From the NCBI GenBank assembly GCA_016930475.1, contig JAFGGR010000206.1, positions 1 through 8,223 on the forward strand: a stretch of 8,223 nt of DNA, given 5' to 3'. Positions within the stretch are counted from its first letter, which is position 1, and every line of letters begins with the position of its first letter. This document shows, piece after piece, positions 1-5,907 of the stretch. Source of the stretch: Clostridiales bacterium (GTDB lineage: Bacteria > Bacillota > Clostridia > Saccharofermentanales > Saccharofermentanaceae). The notes beneath the pieces were generated by a model, which did no database searches, was not told where the DNA came from, and was given only the letters and a program-made list of their open reading frames with translations. A program made the translations under genes and the position numbers.

Positions 1-18
1 GGGTCGCCGGGCCCGCAC

Positions 19-58
19 ATACCGACTAAAAAGCGTAAATGCTCAGTTTAGTCGGTAT
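19..58. repeat. Long inverted repeat (12-bp perfect stem) downstream of the permease gene
   Basis: ATACCGACTAAA at 19-30 is the exact reverse complement of TTTAGTCGGTAT at 47-58. The 16-nt loop contains a further short pairing, AGCG (32-35) with TGCT (40-43), including one G-U pair. It lies 39 nt beyond the stop codon of the minus-strand permease gene, where an operon terminator would be expected. Neither flank has a clear U-run, although a run of five T occurs inside the hairpin on the minus strand. It may be a terminator or RNA 3'-end stabiliser of the operon, or a small repeat element; the sequence alone does not decide. Confidence 0.55.
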
Positions 59-96
59 TCCAGTCTTTATGGGGTGCGTTCGAGGGAAAGCAACTG

Positions 97-2379
97 TCAT
101 TCCACCGATTTCAGCGCGCTGACCATGTCGATCTTCGCGGTCCTGCGCGTCAGGATCGCGTCGACCAGAAGGGAGACCGCAAAGGTCCCGAGCACACAAA
201 GGGCGACAGAGAGCGGCGAGATATACATCGGAAAATCAACGTTGTCGCTGACCGTTTCCGTAATCAACCGCACGAAAAAGAATCCGCACGGAACCCCGAT
301 AATCGAACCGATCGCAGTCAGGATCACCGTTTGTCGGCGCAAGAGCTTCTTAATGTTCGAAAGCGGATAGCCGAGGACGCGAAGGGTCGCGAGTTCCCGG
401 GTGCGCTCCGCGAAGGAAAGGGAGCCAAGGTTATAAAGAACAACGAGTCCGAGAAGTACGGCCGCCGCGAAAAGCGCCCAGACAATCAAGTTGATGCCCT
501 CGAGCATCCGATCAAAGCTTTTTTCCAGAAAAGCCTTATCCTGAATCTCGGACACACCGGCGGCCGTACCCTCGACGACCGCTTCATCGGAAAGAAGGTA
601 TACGGTCGGATGCATCGTAAGTCCAAGCGACTCAAAGGCGTTTTTCGAGAAGACAAAGCCCTGCTCAAACGGCGTCCGGTGAATTGCCCGGATGAGGACG
701 CGATATTCCTTGTCCAGGCCTAGGATCCGAAAAGACACCGTATCGCCTACGGCGAGGTCGAGGTTCTCGGCGGTTTTTTTGGAGATGATTGCGCCGTCGT
801 CGGGCAGGCTGAGCTCGTTCCCGGAAACATCCTCGAATCGCACGAGGTCTCCCGAAGCGAAAATCCGCGCTCCGAGAATCTGTCGCATATCGCCCGCCTT
901 TACGCTGATTGCGCGTTCATCGACCGCCTGGACTTTGGATTCGGGTCCGAAAATGCCCGGATCGGAGAAGTTTTCTTCGACATAGACCTTTTTTGAGTAG
1001 AACTGAAGGTCTTCAAAAAACCATTCCATCGCGCGGTTCATCGAGTCATAAATCCCGATGCCCCAGACGAGCATCATCGTACATCCGAGCACGCCCGCGA
1101 TCGCCATGGTCGATCGAACGCGTTGGCGAAGGATATCGCGGATATTCCATTTAGAGATAAAGGACAGGCGGTGCCAGACGCGGGTCTTTTCGATTGACGT
1201 GTGTTTACCGGCGCGCGGCGGCTTCGGGCGAAGGGCTTCCGCCGGCATTTCACGAAGTTCGCGAACGCACGCCAGAAGGCTTGCGCCGACGCATACGACG
1301 ACGGCCGCCGCGACGCTCAGGACCGAGATCACAGAGACCTCGGGGCGCCATACGGGAAGGGAATAGAAAACCCTTTGAAACGAATAGAGAAGTGCCGCCA
1401 TGAACGGCGGTCCGCCAAGAAGGCCGAGAATCCCGCCGAATAGCCCGATCCAGAGACCGTAGGAGACATAATGAAAGAGAATTCTTCGGCGCGAAAAGCC
1501 GAGCCCCATGAACGTGCCGATCAATGTGCGCTGGGATAGAACTAATCGGGTCATGGTCGTCAGCATGGAAAGCGCGGCGACGAAGAAAAAAAGGATCGGG
1601 AACAGCGTCGCCATCGAGCGGTTCTGATTGATTTCTGCCTCAAACATCGATACGCTCGGGTGATCTTTTCGCGGCATAACGTGAAAGGTGCCGGGGACGG
1701 CTTCCAGATTTCCGGTGAGCGCTGCCAAATCCACGGCATCCGCAGCCTCATCAACAGTGACCAGGATTTGGCTGAAGGGGAGGCCGCCGGGAACCGGTAA
1801 GGTGGACGCTGGTACACAAGCGTAGCCGAAAAGCGAAGGGTCCGGAATCAACTGGGTATTATCACGGACATTGTGGACAAATTCGGGGTGGAAGATGAAA
1901 CCGTGAATCGGGAGCGAAAAAGAGAGTGATTCGTAGGACAAAGAAAGTTCGTCTCCGAGCGAGAGTTCGTGCTCTCTGGCGAAACGCTCGTCGAGCCAAA
2001 GCCCGTCTCCTTTTGGGTCGAACGCCGCTCCTTCCGTTACCAAAGGGCGACTTACAAGGTTTTCGTCGGAGATTAAAAGGCGCAGTGTCGGCTCATCCGG
2101 AAGATTCGCGATCACGTCGAGTTCCAGCCGAAGTTGAGCGTTTTGGACGCCGGGCAGTGCCCGGACTTCGGCCAGTGCATCCGAGTTAAAGTCCGCACCG
2201 TACAAGAATGAGTCCGCGAGGGCGGTTTTCGAGTAATACGAGTCGACTTGGACGCGCATGCCTTCCCACTCCGCGCGCATGCCGCTGTAGATGAACACGC
2301 CGAGAAAAGCGAGGATAAAGATGCTGATGAATTGCGCCTTCGACGCAATGATATCGCGAAACATTTTCTTCCTGAACAT
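97..2379 (-). CDS. FtsX-like ABC transporter permease (two-module, clostridial type)
   Basis: Membrane subunit of an ABC exporter, about 760 aa. It has two FtsX modules. The first starts with a membrane helix at about residues 16-34, then an extracytoplasmic domain to about 255, then helices at about 258-280, 303-333 and 350-373. A RPKPPRAG-type linker follows (about 384-392). The second module repeats the pattern: a helix at about 423-446 (with GCTMMLVWGIGIYDSM), a second outside domain, and C-terminal helices at about 629-655, 684-706 and 718-743. SFAERTRELATLRVLGY at about 655-671 is the coupling segment characteristic of FtsX permeases. Such permeases act mechanically on lipids, peptides or envelope enzymes rather than as simple channels; the substrate here is unknown. 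ATG 2379 is chosen because it overlaps the ATPase stop (TAATG) and has GGAGG 10 nt upstream; a TTG at 2385 is an alternative. Last gene of the operon. No adaptor (HlyD/MacA type) gene is visible beside it. Confidence 0.93.
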   Translation of the reverse strand: MFRKKMFRDIIASKAQFISIFILAFLGVFIYSGMRAEWEGMRVQVDSYYSKTALADSFLYGADFNSDALAEVRALPGVQNAQLRLELDVIANLPDEPTLRLLISDENLVSRPLVTEGAAFDPKGDGLWLDERFAREHELSLGDELSLSYESLSFSLPIHGFIFHPEFVHNVRDNTQLIPDPSLFGYACVPASTLPVPGGLPFSQILVTVDEAADAVDLAALTGNLEAVPGTFHVMPRKDHPSVSMFEAEINQNRSMATLFPILFFFVAALSMLTTMTRLVLSQRTLIGTFMGLGFSRRRILFHYVSYGLWIGLFGGILGLLGGPPFMAALLYSFQRVFYSLPVWRPEVSVISVLSVAAAVVVCVGASLLACVRELREMPAEALRPKPPRAGKHTSIEKTRVWHRLSFISKWNIRDILRQRVRSTMAIAGVLGCTMMLVWGIGIYDSMNRAMEWFFEDLQFYSKKVYVEENFSDPGIFGPESKVQAVDERAISVKAGDMRQILGARIFASGDLVRFEDVSGNELSLPDDGAIISKKTAENLDLAVGDTVSFRILGLDKEYRVLIRAIHRTPFEQGFVFSKNAFESLGLTMHPTVYLLSDEAVVEGTAAGVSEIQDKAFLEKSFDRMLEGINLIVWALFAAAVLLGLVVLYNLGSLSFAERTRELATLRVLGYPLSNIKKLLRRQTVILTAIGSIIGVPCGFFFVRLITETVSDNVDFPMYISPLSVALCVLGTFAVSLLVDAILTRRTAKIDMVSALKSVE

Positions 2380-3083
2380 TACCAACGAACCTCCGTTGCG
2401 GCGATGGGATCGGATATTTTTTCATCGCCGATCAGGCGACCGTCCCGGAGCTTGATCACGCGGTTTGCGAGCTGCGTCAGTTGGGCGTTGTGTGTGACGA
2501 CGACGACGGTTCGCCCTTCCTCGAAGCAAAGCTTCTGCAGGAGCCGGAGGACCTGGGTGCCGGTTTCGGAATCCAGTGCACCGGTCGGCTCGTCGCAGAG
2601 GAGGAGTTCGGGGTTTTTGCAGAGCGCCCGCGCGATCGCGACGCGCTGTTGTTCACCGCCGGAAAGCTGAGACGGAAAATTATTGATCCGATGATCCAGG
2701 CCGACCGAGGCCAGGACTTCTATGGGATCCAGTGCGTTTCGATTGATCTCGCGAGTCAAAGAGACGTTCTCGAATGCGGTCAGGTTAGGGATCAGGTTAT
2801 AAAACTGAAAGACAAATCCGATCTTCTCGGCGCGGTAACGGGTGAGACGCGCGTCGTTAAAGCCGGTGATTTCGTCTTGACCGAACCGGACGATTCCGGA
2901 GGAAGCGCGGTCCATGCCGCCCAAGATGTTGAGCAGGGTGCTTTTCCCGGCGCCGCTCGGTCCGAGAACGACCGTGAACTCGCCGAGCTCAATCGAAAAA
3001 TCGATATCGTCGAGCGCGGTCACACGGGATGAATCGGAGCCGTACGAACGGCAGACCTTTTCGAATCGAATCAATGATGTCAT
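2379..3083 (-). CDS. ABC transporter ATP-binding protein (LolD/MacB class)
   Basis: Cytoplasmic ATPase, 234 aa, the usual length for the LolD/MacB/FtsE class that drives FtsX-type permeases. All nucleotide-binding motifs are intact: Walker A GPSGAGKS at 41-48, Q-loop glutamine 93 followed by FYNLIPNLTAFENV (typical of this class), signature LSGGEQQRVAIARAL at 140-154, Walker B LLLCDEP at 160-166 with catalytic Glu165, D-loop GALD at 168-171, and switch histidine 198 (VVTHN). The ATG at 3083 has a strong SD (AGGAGGT, spacing about 6 nt) and overlaps the TetR stop by 4 bp (ATGA). The stop in turn overlaps the permease ATG, so the three genes are translationally coupled. It is expected to dimerise and power the downstream permease. 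The family role is well established; the cargo is unknown. Confidence 0.96.
   Translation of the reverse strand: MTSLIRFEKVCRSYGSDSSRVTALDDIDFSIELGEFTVVLGPSGAGKSTLLNILGGMDRASSGIVRFGQDEITGFNDARLTRYRAEKIGFVFQFYNLIPNLTAFENVSLTREINRNALDPIEVLASVGLDHRINNFPSQLSGGEQQRVAIARALCKNPELLLCDEPTGALDSETGTQVLRLLQKLCFEEGRTVVVVTHNAQLTQLANRVIKLRDGRLIGDEKISDPIAATEVRW
2390..2394 (-). promoter_or_regulatory. Ribosome binding site of the permease gene
   Basis: GGAGG on the minus strand, inside the end of the ATPase gene. It is 10 nt from ATG 2379 and only 4 nt from the alternative TTG 2385, which favours ATG 2379 as the start. Confidence 0.7.
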
Positions 3084-3727
3084 GAAAGCACCTCCTCGGG
3101 TACGGATATCTTGTGAGTAAGAAGTATTTCTACGGGAACGCCGATCAGACCGGCGAGCATCGGCAGAAGCATTTCGGGATCGAGTGCTTTCGTGTTATGC
3201 CCGAGTGTGTTCAACCCGTGAATCAGACCGTATATCCCAAAGACAATGAAAGAAGAAAGGGATTCCGGAGCGGCGGACAGCCGGTTTTTGCATTGCTCGG
3301 AGAGCAGATGAATCAGTGTCGCGACCGGTTCGATCAGGATCTGCGAAAAGTAATACGAGAACCGCATATCGATCTCTGTGATCTCGCGAACGGACATCCC
3401 GTTCGTCAGCGGACCTTCGGAATCTTGAATCATTCCGAGGAGCATGGATATGACTCCGGCAAATCGATCCGCAAGACATCTCGGGGCGGGCGCCAAGAGT
3501 TCGGAGATCACGTTCTCCGCCAACTTGTCGGTATAGTACTCCATCGCCGCCTCGAAAACGTCCTCTTTGGACTTAAAGTAATAGTAGAAAAGTCCCTGCG
3601 CGACGCCGACACGGGAAACAATCATAGAGACCGAAGTTCCTTCATAACCGTGCTCCATAAAAAGCGCGAGCGCCGCTTCAATAATTTCGGCTTTGCGTTC
3701 CTGAGGGGATTTGCTGATTCGCATCAT
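3080..3727 (-). CDS. TetR/AcrR-family transcriptional regulator
   Basis: One-component repressor, 215 aa, typical TetR length. The N-terminal helix-turn-helix is clear: RKAEIIEAALALFMEHGYEG leads into TSVSMIVSRVGVAQGLFYYY at about 31-50, then FKSKEDVF. The FYYYFKSKEDV stretch is the signature end of TetR recognition helices. The C-terminal part (about 60-205) is helical and hydrophobic, as expected for a ligand-binding and dimerisation domain; it does not reveal the ligand. The first of two adjacent ATGs (3727) is preferred because AGGAG lies 8 nt upstream. It is the first gene of the TetR-ATPase-permease operon and overlaps the ATPase start by 4 bp. Two perfect palindromes on its own promoter point to autorepression and control of the exporter; the inducer is probably the transported compound or a related stress molecule (inference). 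Confidence 0.95.
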   Translation of the reverse strand: MMRISKSPQERKAEIIEAALALFMEHGYEGTSVSMIVSRVGVAQGLFYYYFKSKEDVFEAAMEYYTDKLAENVISELLAPAPRCLADRFAGVISMLLGMIQDSEGPLTNGMSVREITEIDMRFSYYFSQILIEPVATLIHLLSEQCKNRLSAAPESLSSFIVFGIYGLIHGLNTLGHNTKALDPEMLLPMLAGLIGVPVEILLTHKISVPEEVLS

Positions 3728-3777
3728 GGTCGATTCTCCTTTGTGTGATAAAGCGCTTCAAAAGCGGATTGACGAGG

Positions 3778-3794
3778 TGACTGATTATCAGTCA
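3778..3794. promoter_or_regulatory. TetR operator O1 (perfect palindrome)
   Basis: TGACTGATTATCAGTCA is a perfect 8+1+8 palindrome. It lies just downstream of the operon -10 element, near or after the expected transcription start on the minus strand. It carries the same TGACTG/CAGTCA element as the second palindrome 18 bp away. Assignment to the adjacent TetR regulator is by position and shared core. Confidence 0.82.
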
Positions 3795-3807
3795 GTCGAG
3801 TAAATTC

Positions 3808-3836
3808 ATTATACTGACTGAATGACAGTCAGTCAA
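3808..3836 (-). promoter_or_regulatory. Sigma-A-type promoter of the TetR-ABC operon
   Basis: On the minus strand, a -35 TTGACT (plus 3831-3836) and a -10 TATAAT (plus 3808-3813) are separated by exactly 17 bp. The -10 matches consensus fully and the -35 at five of six positions. The spacer is almost entirely operator DNA. Transcription should start near 3800, giving a leader of about 70 nt before the TetR start codon at 3727. Confidence 0.85.
3813..3833. promoter_or_regulatory. TetR operator O2 (palindrome inside the promoter spacer)
   Basis: Arms ACTGACTG (3813-3820) and CAGTCAGT (3826-3833) are perfect reverse complements around a 5-bp centre. The site touches both the -10 and -35 hexamers of the minus-strand promoter, so a bound repressor dimer would exclude RNA polymerase. 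It shares the TGACTG/CAGTCA element with O1, though arm spacing differs (5 bp centre here, 1 bp centre in O1 as drawn). Confidence 0.82.
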
Positions 3837-3955
3837 CAGGTTGAGTGGTTACTTTATCCGAACGATCATGCCGCGACGAATGAATAATCGTGACAGAGGG
3901 GCGACGCAATAAAAGATTCATGATTCTTCGCAGGATTCTTTGAGACATTTTCGCA
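3837..3955. other. Intergenic stretch without a recognised gene
   Basis: This part of the 330-bp gap between the TetR gene and the next plus-strand gene holds no convincing coding frame and no strong palindrome. GATTC recurs three times in about 25 bp (from about 3915), which I regard as incidental. The operators lie to its left and the promoter and leader of the membrane-protein gene to its right. Confidence 0.5.
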
Positions 3956-3984
3956 TTGTTTTGAATCCGGCGTTCTGATATATT
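3956..3984 (+). promoter_or_regulatory. Extended -10 promoter for the membrane-protein gene
   Basis: TTGTTT (3956-3961) and TATATT (3979-3984) are 17 bp apart, and TG at 3976-3977 gives an extended -10. The -35 is weak. Predicted start is near 3990, giving a leader of about 68 nt before ATG 4058. Confidence 0.55.
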
Positions 3985-3992
3985 TAAAACAT

Positions 3993-4035
3993 CGAAGTAT
4001 CGGTCTGAACCGCTCCTTCGGGCGGTTCTATTTAT
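3993..4035 (+). promoter_or_regulatory. Leader with terminator-like hairpin and competing hairpin
   Basis: GAACCGC (4007-4013) pairs with GCGGTTC (4022-4028) and is followed by the U-rich TATTTATTTGTTT, which resembles an intrinsic terminator ending just before the ribosome binding site. The same RNA can instead pair CGAAG (3993-3997) with CTTCG (4016-4020) and CGGT (4001-4004) with ACCG (4009-4012) around a CTGA loop. The two folds share bases and exclude each other. The hairpin could be an attenuator, or simply a terminator of upstream transcripts with the real promoter elsewhere. Confidence 0.45.
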
Positions 4036-4057
4036 TTGTTTGGGAGGGTTTTTAATC

Positions 4058-4774
4058 ATGGCAACGAAGTCAGCCCCCGCCGAGAAGAAGACTCGCGCAA
4101 AGACGTCTCCGGCGGAATCGTTTCAGGACAAGCAGGCCAGAAAAAGTAAGGCATCGGGTTTTCGGGTCGGAGCGGTCATTCTGTGGCTGATCGCGATCGG
4201 ATTTGAAGTCGTAGCGATTCTTCTTCTGAATGGCCAATTCAATTTCCGCTTCTTTGGGATTACCGATCAGATGGTCTGGATCATCGTCGCGATCGTTTTG
4301 GATGTCATCTGTGTGATTATCGGTTCACAGCTCTGGAAGAAATCGAACGACATCGATCCGGTCTCCGAGAAGAACAAGGTTAAATTCTTCCTGTGGAACA
4401 ATATGGGCGTCATCGCGGCGATCATTGCTTTGGCTCCGTTGATTGTTCTTTTCCTTAAGGATAAGAAGCTGGATCCGAAGAAGAAGAAGATCCTCACGAT
4501 CGTTGCCGTAGTCGCATTACTGGTCGCAGGCATGTTCTCGGTTGATTGGAATCCTGCGTCACAAGAAGATTTGGAGGCAGCCCAGGCAGAGATCGGCGGC
4601 GGTACGGTATACTGGACCGCGTTCGGTAAATCATATCATCTGGATCCGGACTGCCATACGATCAGAGACTCCGCGACCAAAACCTCCGGCACCATCGAAG
4701 AAGCCTTTGAGGCGAACCGCAATGATCCGTGCGATTTTTGCGCGTTGGAGGAAGCCGCTGAGATCGAAGAGTAG
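4058..4774 (+). CDS. Membrane protein with Lys-rich N-terminus and C-terminal His/Cys motif, function unknown
   Basis: A 238-aa protein I cannot name. Residues 1-35 are hydrophilic and rich in Lys, Ala, Thr, Ser and Pro. Hydrophobic segments follow at about 36-58, 72-93, 117-134 and 145-161, then an acidic stretch (about 165-180). The C-terminal domain runs VYWTAFGKSYHLDPDCH at 184-200 and ends with PCDFC at 224-228. This YHxxxxC...PCxxC arrangement recurs as a small terminal module in Firmicute proteins and could be a structural metal site or disulfide cluster. Topology is ambiguous: the loops after helices 2 and 3 are both Lys-rich, so a simple four-helix model breaks the positive-inside rule. 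Start ATG 4058 has GGGAGGG at 4042-4048; an in-frame TTG at 4040 precedes the SD and is rejected. It appears to be monocistronic, ending at a strong hairpin. Confidence 0.82.
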   Translation: MATKSAPAEKKTRAKTSPAESFQDKQARKSKASGFRVGAVILWLIAIGFEVVAILLLNGQFNFRFFGITDQMVWIIVAIVLDVICVIIGSQLWKKSNDIDPVSEKNKVKFFLWNNMGVIAAIIALAPLIVLFLKDKKLDPKKKKILTIVAVVALLVAGMFSVDWNPASQEDLEAAQAEIGGGTVYWTAFGKSYHLDPDCHTIRDSATKTSGTIEEAFEANRNDPCDFCALEEAAEIEE

Positions 4775-4812
4775 CACGTTTCGGATTCATAATTACCATT
4801 TTGCCAATTTAT

Positions 4813-4845
4813 AAGAGCCTTCCCCGTCGGGGAAGGCTCTTCTTT
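4813..4845 (+). terminator. Intrinsic terminator between convergent genes
   Basis: A perfect 13-bp stem, AAGAGCCTTCCCC (4813-4825) with GGGGAAGGCTCTT (4829-4841), with a 3-nt loop and followed by CTTT. It lies 38 nt after the stop of the plus-strand membrane-protein gene and 32 nt beyond the end of the convergent DUF937 gene. The T-run favours plus-strand termination; the stem could also stop or protect transcripts from the minus strand. Confidence 0.85.
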
Positions 4846-4877
4846 AATGATTCGTACATGTTATGTCGAGAAAAAAC

Positions 4878-5666
4878 TTACGGAATTTTCCGTCGGATGG
4901 TCGGCCTCTTCGCGGCTGTCGTCGAAGGCTTCTTTACGGCTGCGGGTTTCTTGGACGTCGTTTTAGCGGTAGTCTTCTTAGCCGTTGTCTTTTTCTTGGT
5001 GGACGGCTTCTTTGTAGCGGGCTTCTTTTCTTTCTCGTCCGATCCGCCGAGTCCCAAAAGTGAGCCGAGTCCGCCCATCAGCATGTCGCCCAGACCTCCG
5101 CCGCTTTCTTCCTTCTCGTCTTTATCGTCGTTACCGCCGCCCAAAAGCATCGAGGCGACGTCATCCAGACCGAATCCGTCGTTTCCGGACCCGCCACCAC
5201 CCAGAAGAGAACCCAGAAGACCTCCGAGGCCGCCGGAGTTGCTTTCCTTTTCTTCTTCTTCTTTTTTGCTTCCCAAGAGGCTGAGAAGAAGTGGGGCCGC
5301 GGCAGATAGGATCGTCGCTGTCTGATTCTTGGAGACACCGGCCTTCCGGGCAATGCCCGACTCAACGGTCGGCTTCTGTCCGCCGAGAATGTGAGACAAA
5401 ATCTTTTCTCCGTCTTGTAAATCCGCATTCTTCAGGAATGAGGCCACATCGCTGGTATCATCCTTCGCGTGAGCGGACAATGCCGAGGCTAACGACTCCT
5501 CGCCCTCTTTGGACGAGGCATTGCTCTTCATTCCGCCGATCAGTGTAGGGACGGCCTGCACCAGGACCTTCTGGACCTGGTCGTTGCCGGCTCCGGTCAG
5601 CTCGCTCAAAGCACCGATACTGCTGCCGGAAAGTAAGGTATCAAGGATTGATTTTGATCCTGCCAT
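4878..5666 (-). CDS. DUF937 (YidB-like) protein with histone-H1-like C-terminal tail
   Basis: A 262-aa soluble protein with no signal peptide. Residues 1-132 resemble the DUF937 family: an N-terminal helical part, then DLQDGEKILSHILGG at about 82-96, a GIARKAGVSKNQ stretch at about 104-115, and the hydrophobic ILSAAAPLLLSLLG at about 119-132. The biochemical role of this family is poorly defined. Residues about 133-208 are low complexity: a Lys/Glu block and repeated Gly-Leu-rich blocks (GGLGGLLGSLLGG, GGGLGDMLMGGLGSLLGLGG) alternating with acidic segments. Residues about 211-262 are a Lys/Thr/Ala/Pro-rich tail with KKPS, KKPA and AKKTTAK units, ending in RPTIRRKIP, like histone H1 or other nucleoid-binding tails. 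ATG 5666 has GGAGG 7 nt upstream; an ATG at 5687 has no SD and is rejected. DNA or polyanion binding is an inference from the tail. Confidence 0.85.
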   Translation of the reverse strand: MAGSKSILDTLLSGSSIGALSELTGAGNDQVQKVLVQAVPTLIGGMKSNASSKEGEESLASALSAHAKDDTSDVASFLKNADLQDGEKILSHILGGQKPTVESGIARKAGVSKNQTATILSAAAPLLLSLLGSKKEEEEKESNSGGLGGLLGSLLGGGGSGNDGFGLDDVASMLLGGGNDDKDEKEESGGGLGDMLMGGLGSLLGLGGSDEKEKKPATKKPSTKKKTTAKKTTAKTTSKKPAAVKKPSTTAAKRPTIRRKIP

Positions 5667-5673
5667 GGTAGAT

Positions 5674-5678
5674 CCTCC
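5674..5678 (-). promoter_or_regulatory. Ribosome binding site of the DUF937 gene
   Basis: GGAGG on the minus strand, 7 nt from ATG 5666. It lies inside the reading frame that would start at ATG 5687, and so argues for the shorter protein. Confidence 0.8.
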
Positions 5679-5732
5679 GTGTTCCATTTAAGATAAAGCT
5701 TTCGCGTCGATTTTTACGTGTCAACTGAAATA

Positions 5733-5738
5733 ATTATA
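5733..5738 (-). promoter_or_regulatory. Probable -10 element for the DUF937 gene
   Basis: TATAAT on the minus strand, about 67 nt upstream of the start codon. No convincing -35 is found at 16-18 bp. A separate TTGACA (plus 5719-5724) lies downstream of it and lacks a well-spaced -10. Confidence 0.4.
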
Positions 5739-5836
5739 GGTCAGAGCCAATGAAAAGTACACAGAAGACAGGTCGGGGAAGATTCGCGAAAAATAGGAAA
5801 AGAGTTTTGAAGGCTTCCGGAGAAAGCGTATTTGCA

Positions 5837-5845
5837 TGCTATAAT
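5837..5845 (+). promoter_or_regulatory. Extended -10 element for the acyl-CoA synthetase gene
   Basis: TGCTATAAT combines the TGn extension with a perfect TATAAT. It lies 62 nt upstream of ATG 5908. No good -35 is present at the usual spacing, which is common for extended -10 promoters. Confidence 0.6.
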
Positions 5846-5907
5846 CATAAAGATGTTGATATTCCGCTCCATTATTCGAAGCTGATTTGACTTGCAGGAG
5901 AACGAAA

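Noticed and set aside
3113..3748. A 211-codon plus-strand frame over the TetR gene
   Set aside because: It is antisense to a textbook TetR protein with a good SD and promoter. The frame has no recognisable domain.
3778..3984. Possibility that the TetR operators also control the divergent membrane-protein gene
   Set aside because: The best promoter for that gene lies more than 120 bp from the nearest operator, outside normal simple-repression range.
3829..4059. A 76-codon minus-strand open frame in the gap between the TetR gene and the membrane-protein gene
   Set aside because: It overlaps the promoter and leader of the plus-strand gene, starts opposite that gene's first codon, and its composition is Arg/Ser-rich without recognisable features.
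4801..5325. A 174-codon plus-strand frame rich in Phe, Pro and Ser
   Set aside because: It is the antisense reading of the low-complexity Lys/Gly-rich part of the DUF937 gene, which produces long open frames by composition alone. It also begins inside the terminator.
5692..5724. A consensus TTGACA on the minus strand upstream of the DUF937 gene, considered as its -35
   Set aside because: The nearest AT-rich -10 candidate, TTTATC, is 21 bp away, too far for a standard promoter. The upstream TATAAT at 5733-5738 is the better -10, although it lacks a good -35.
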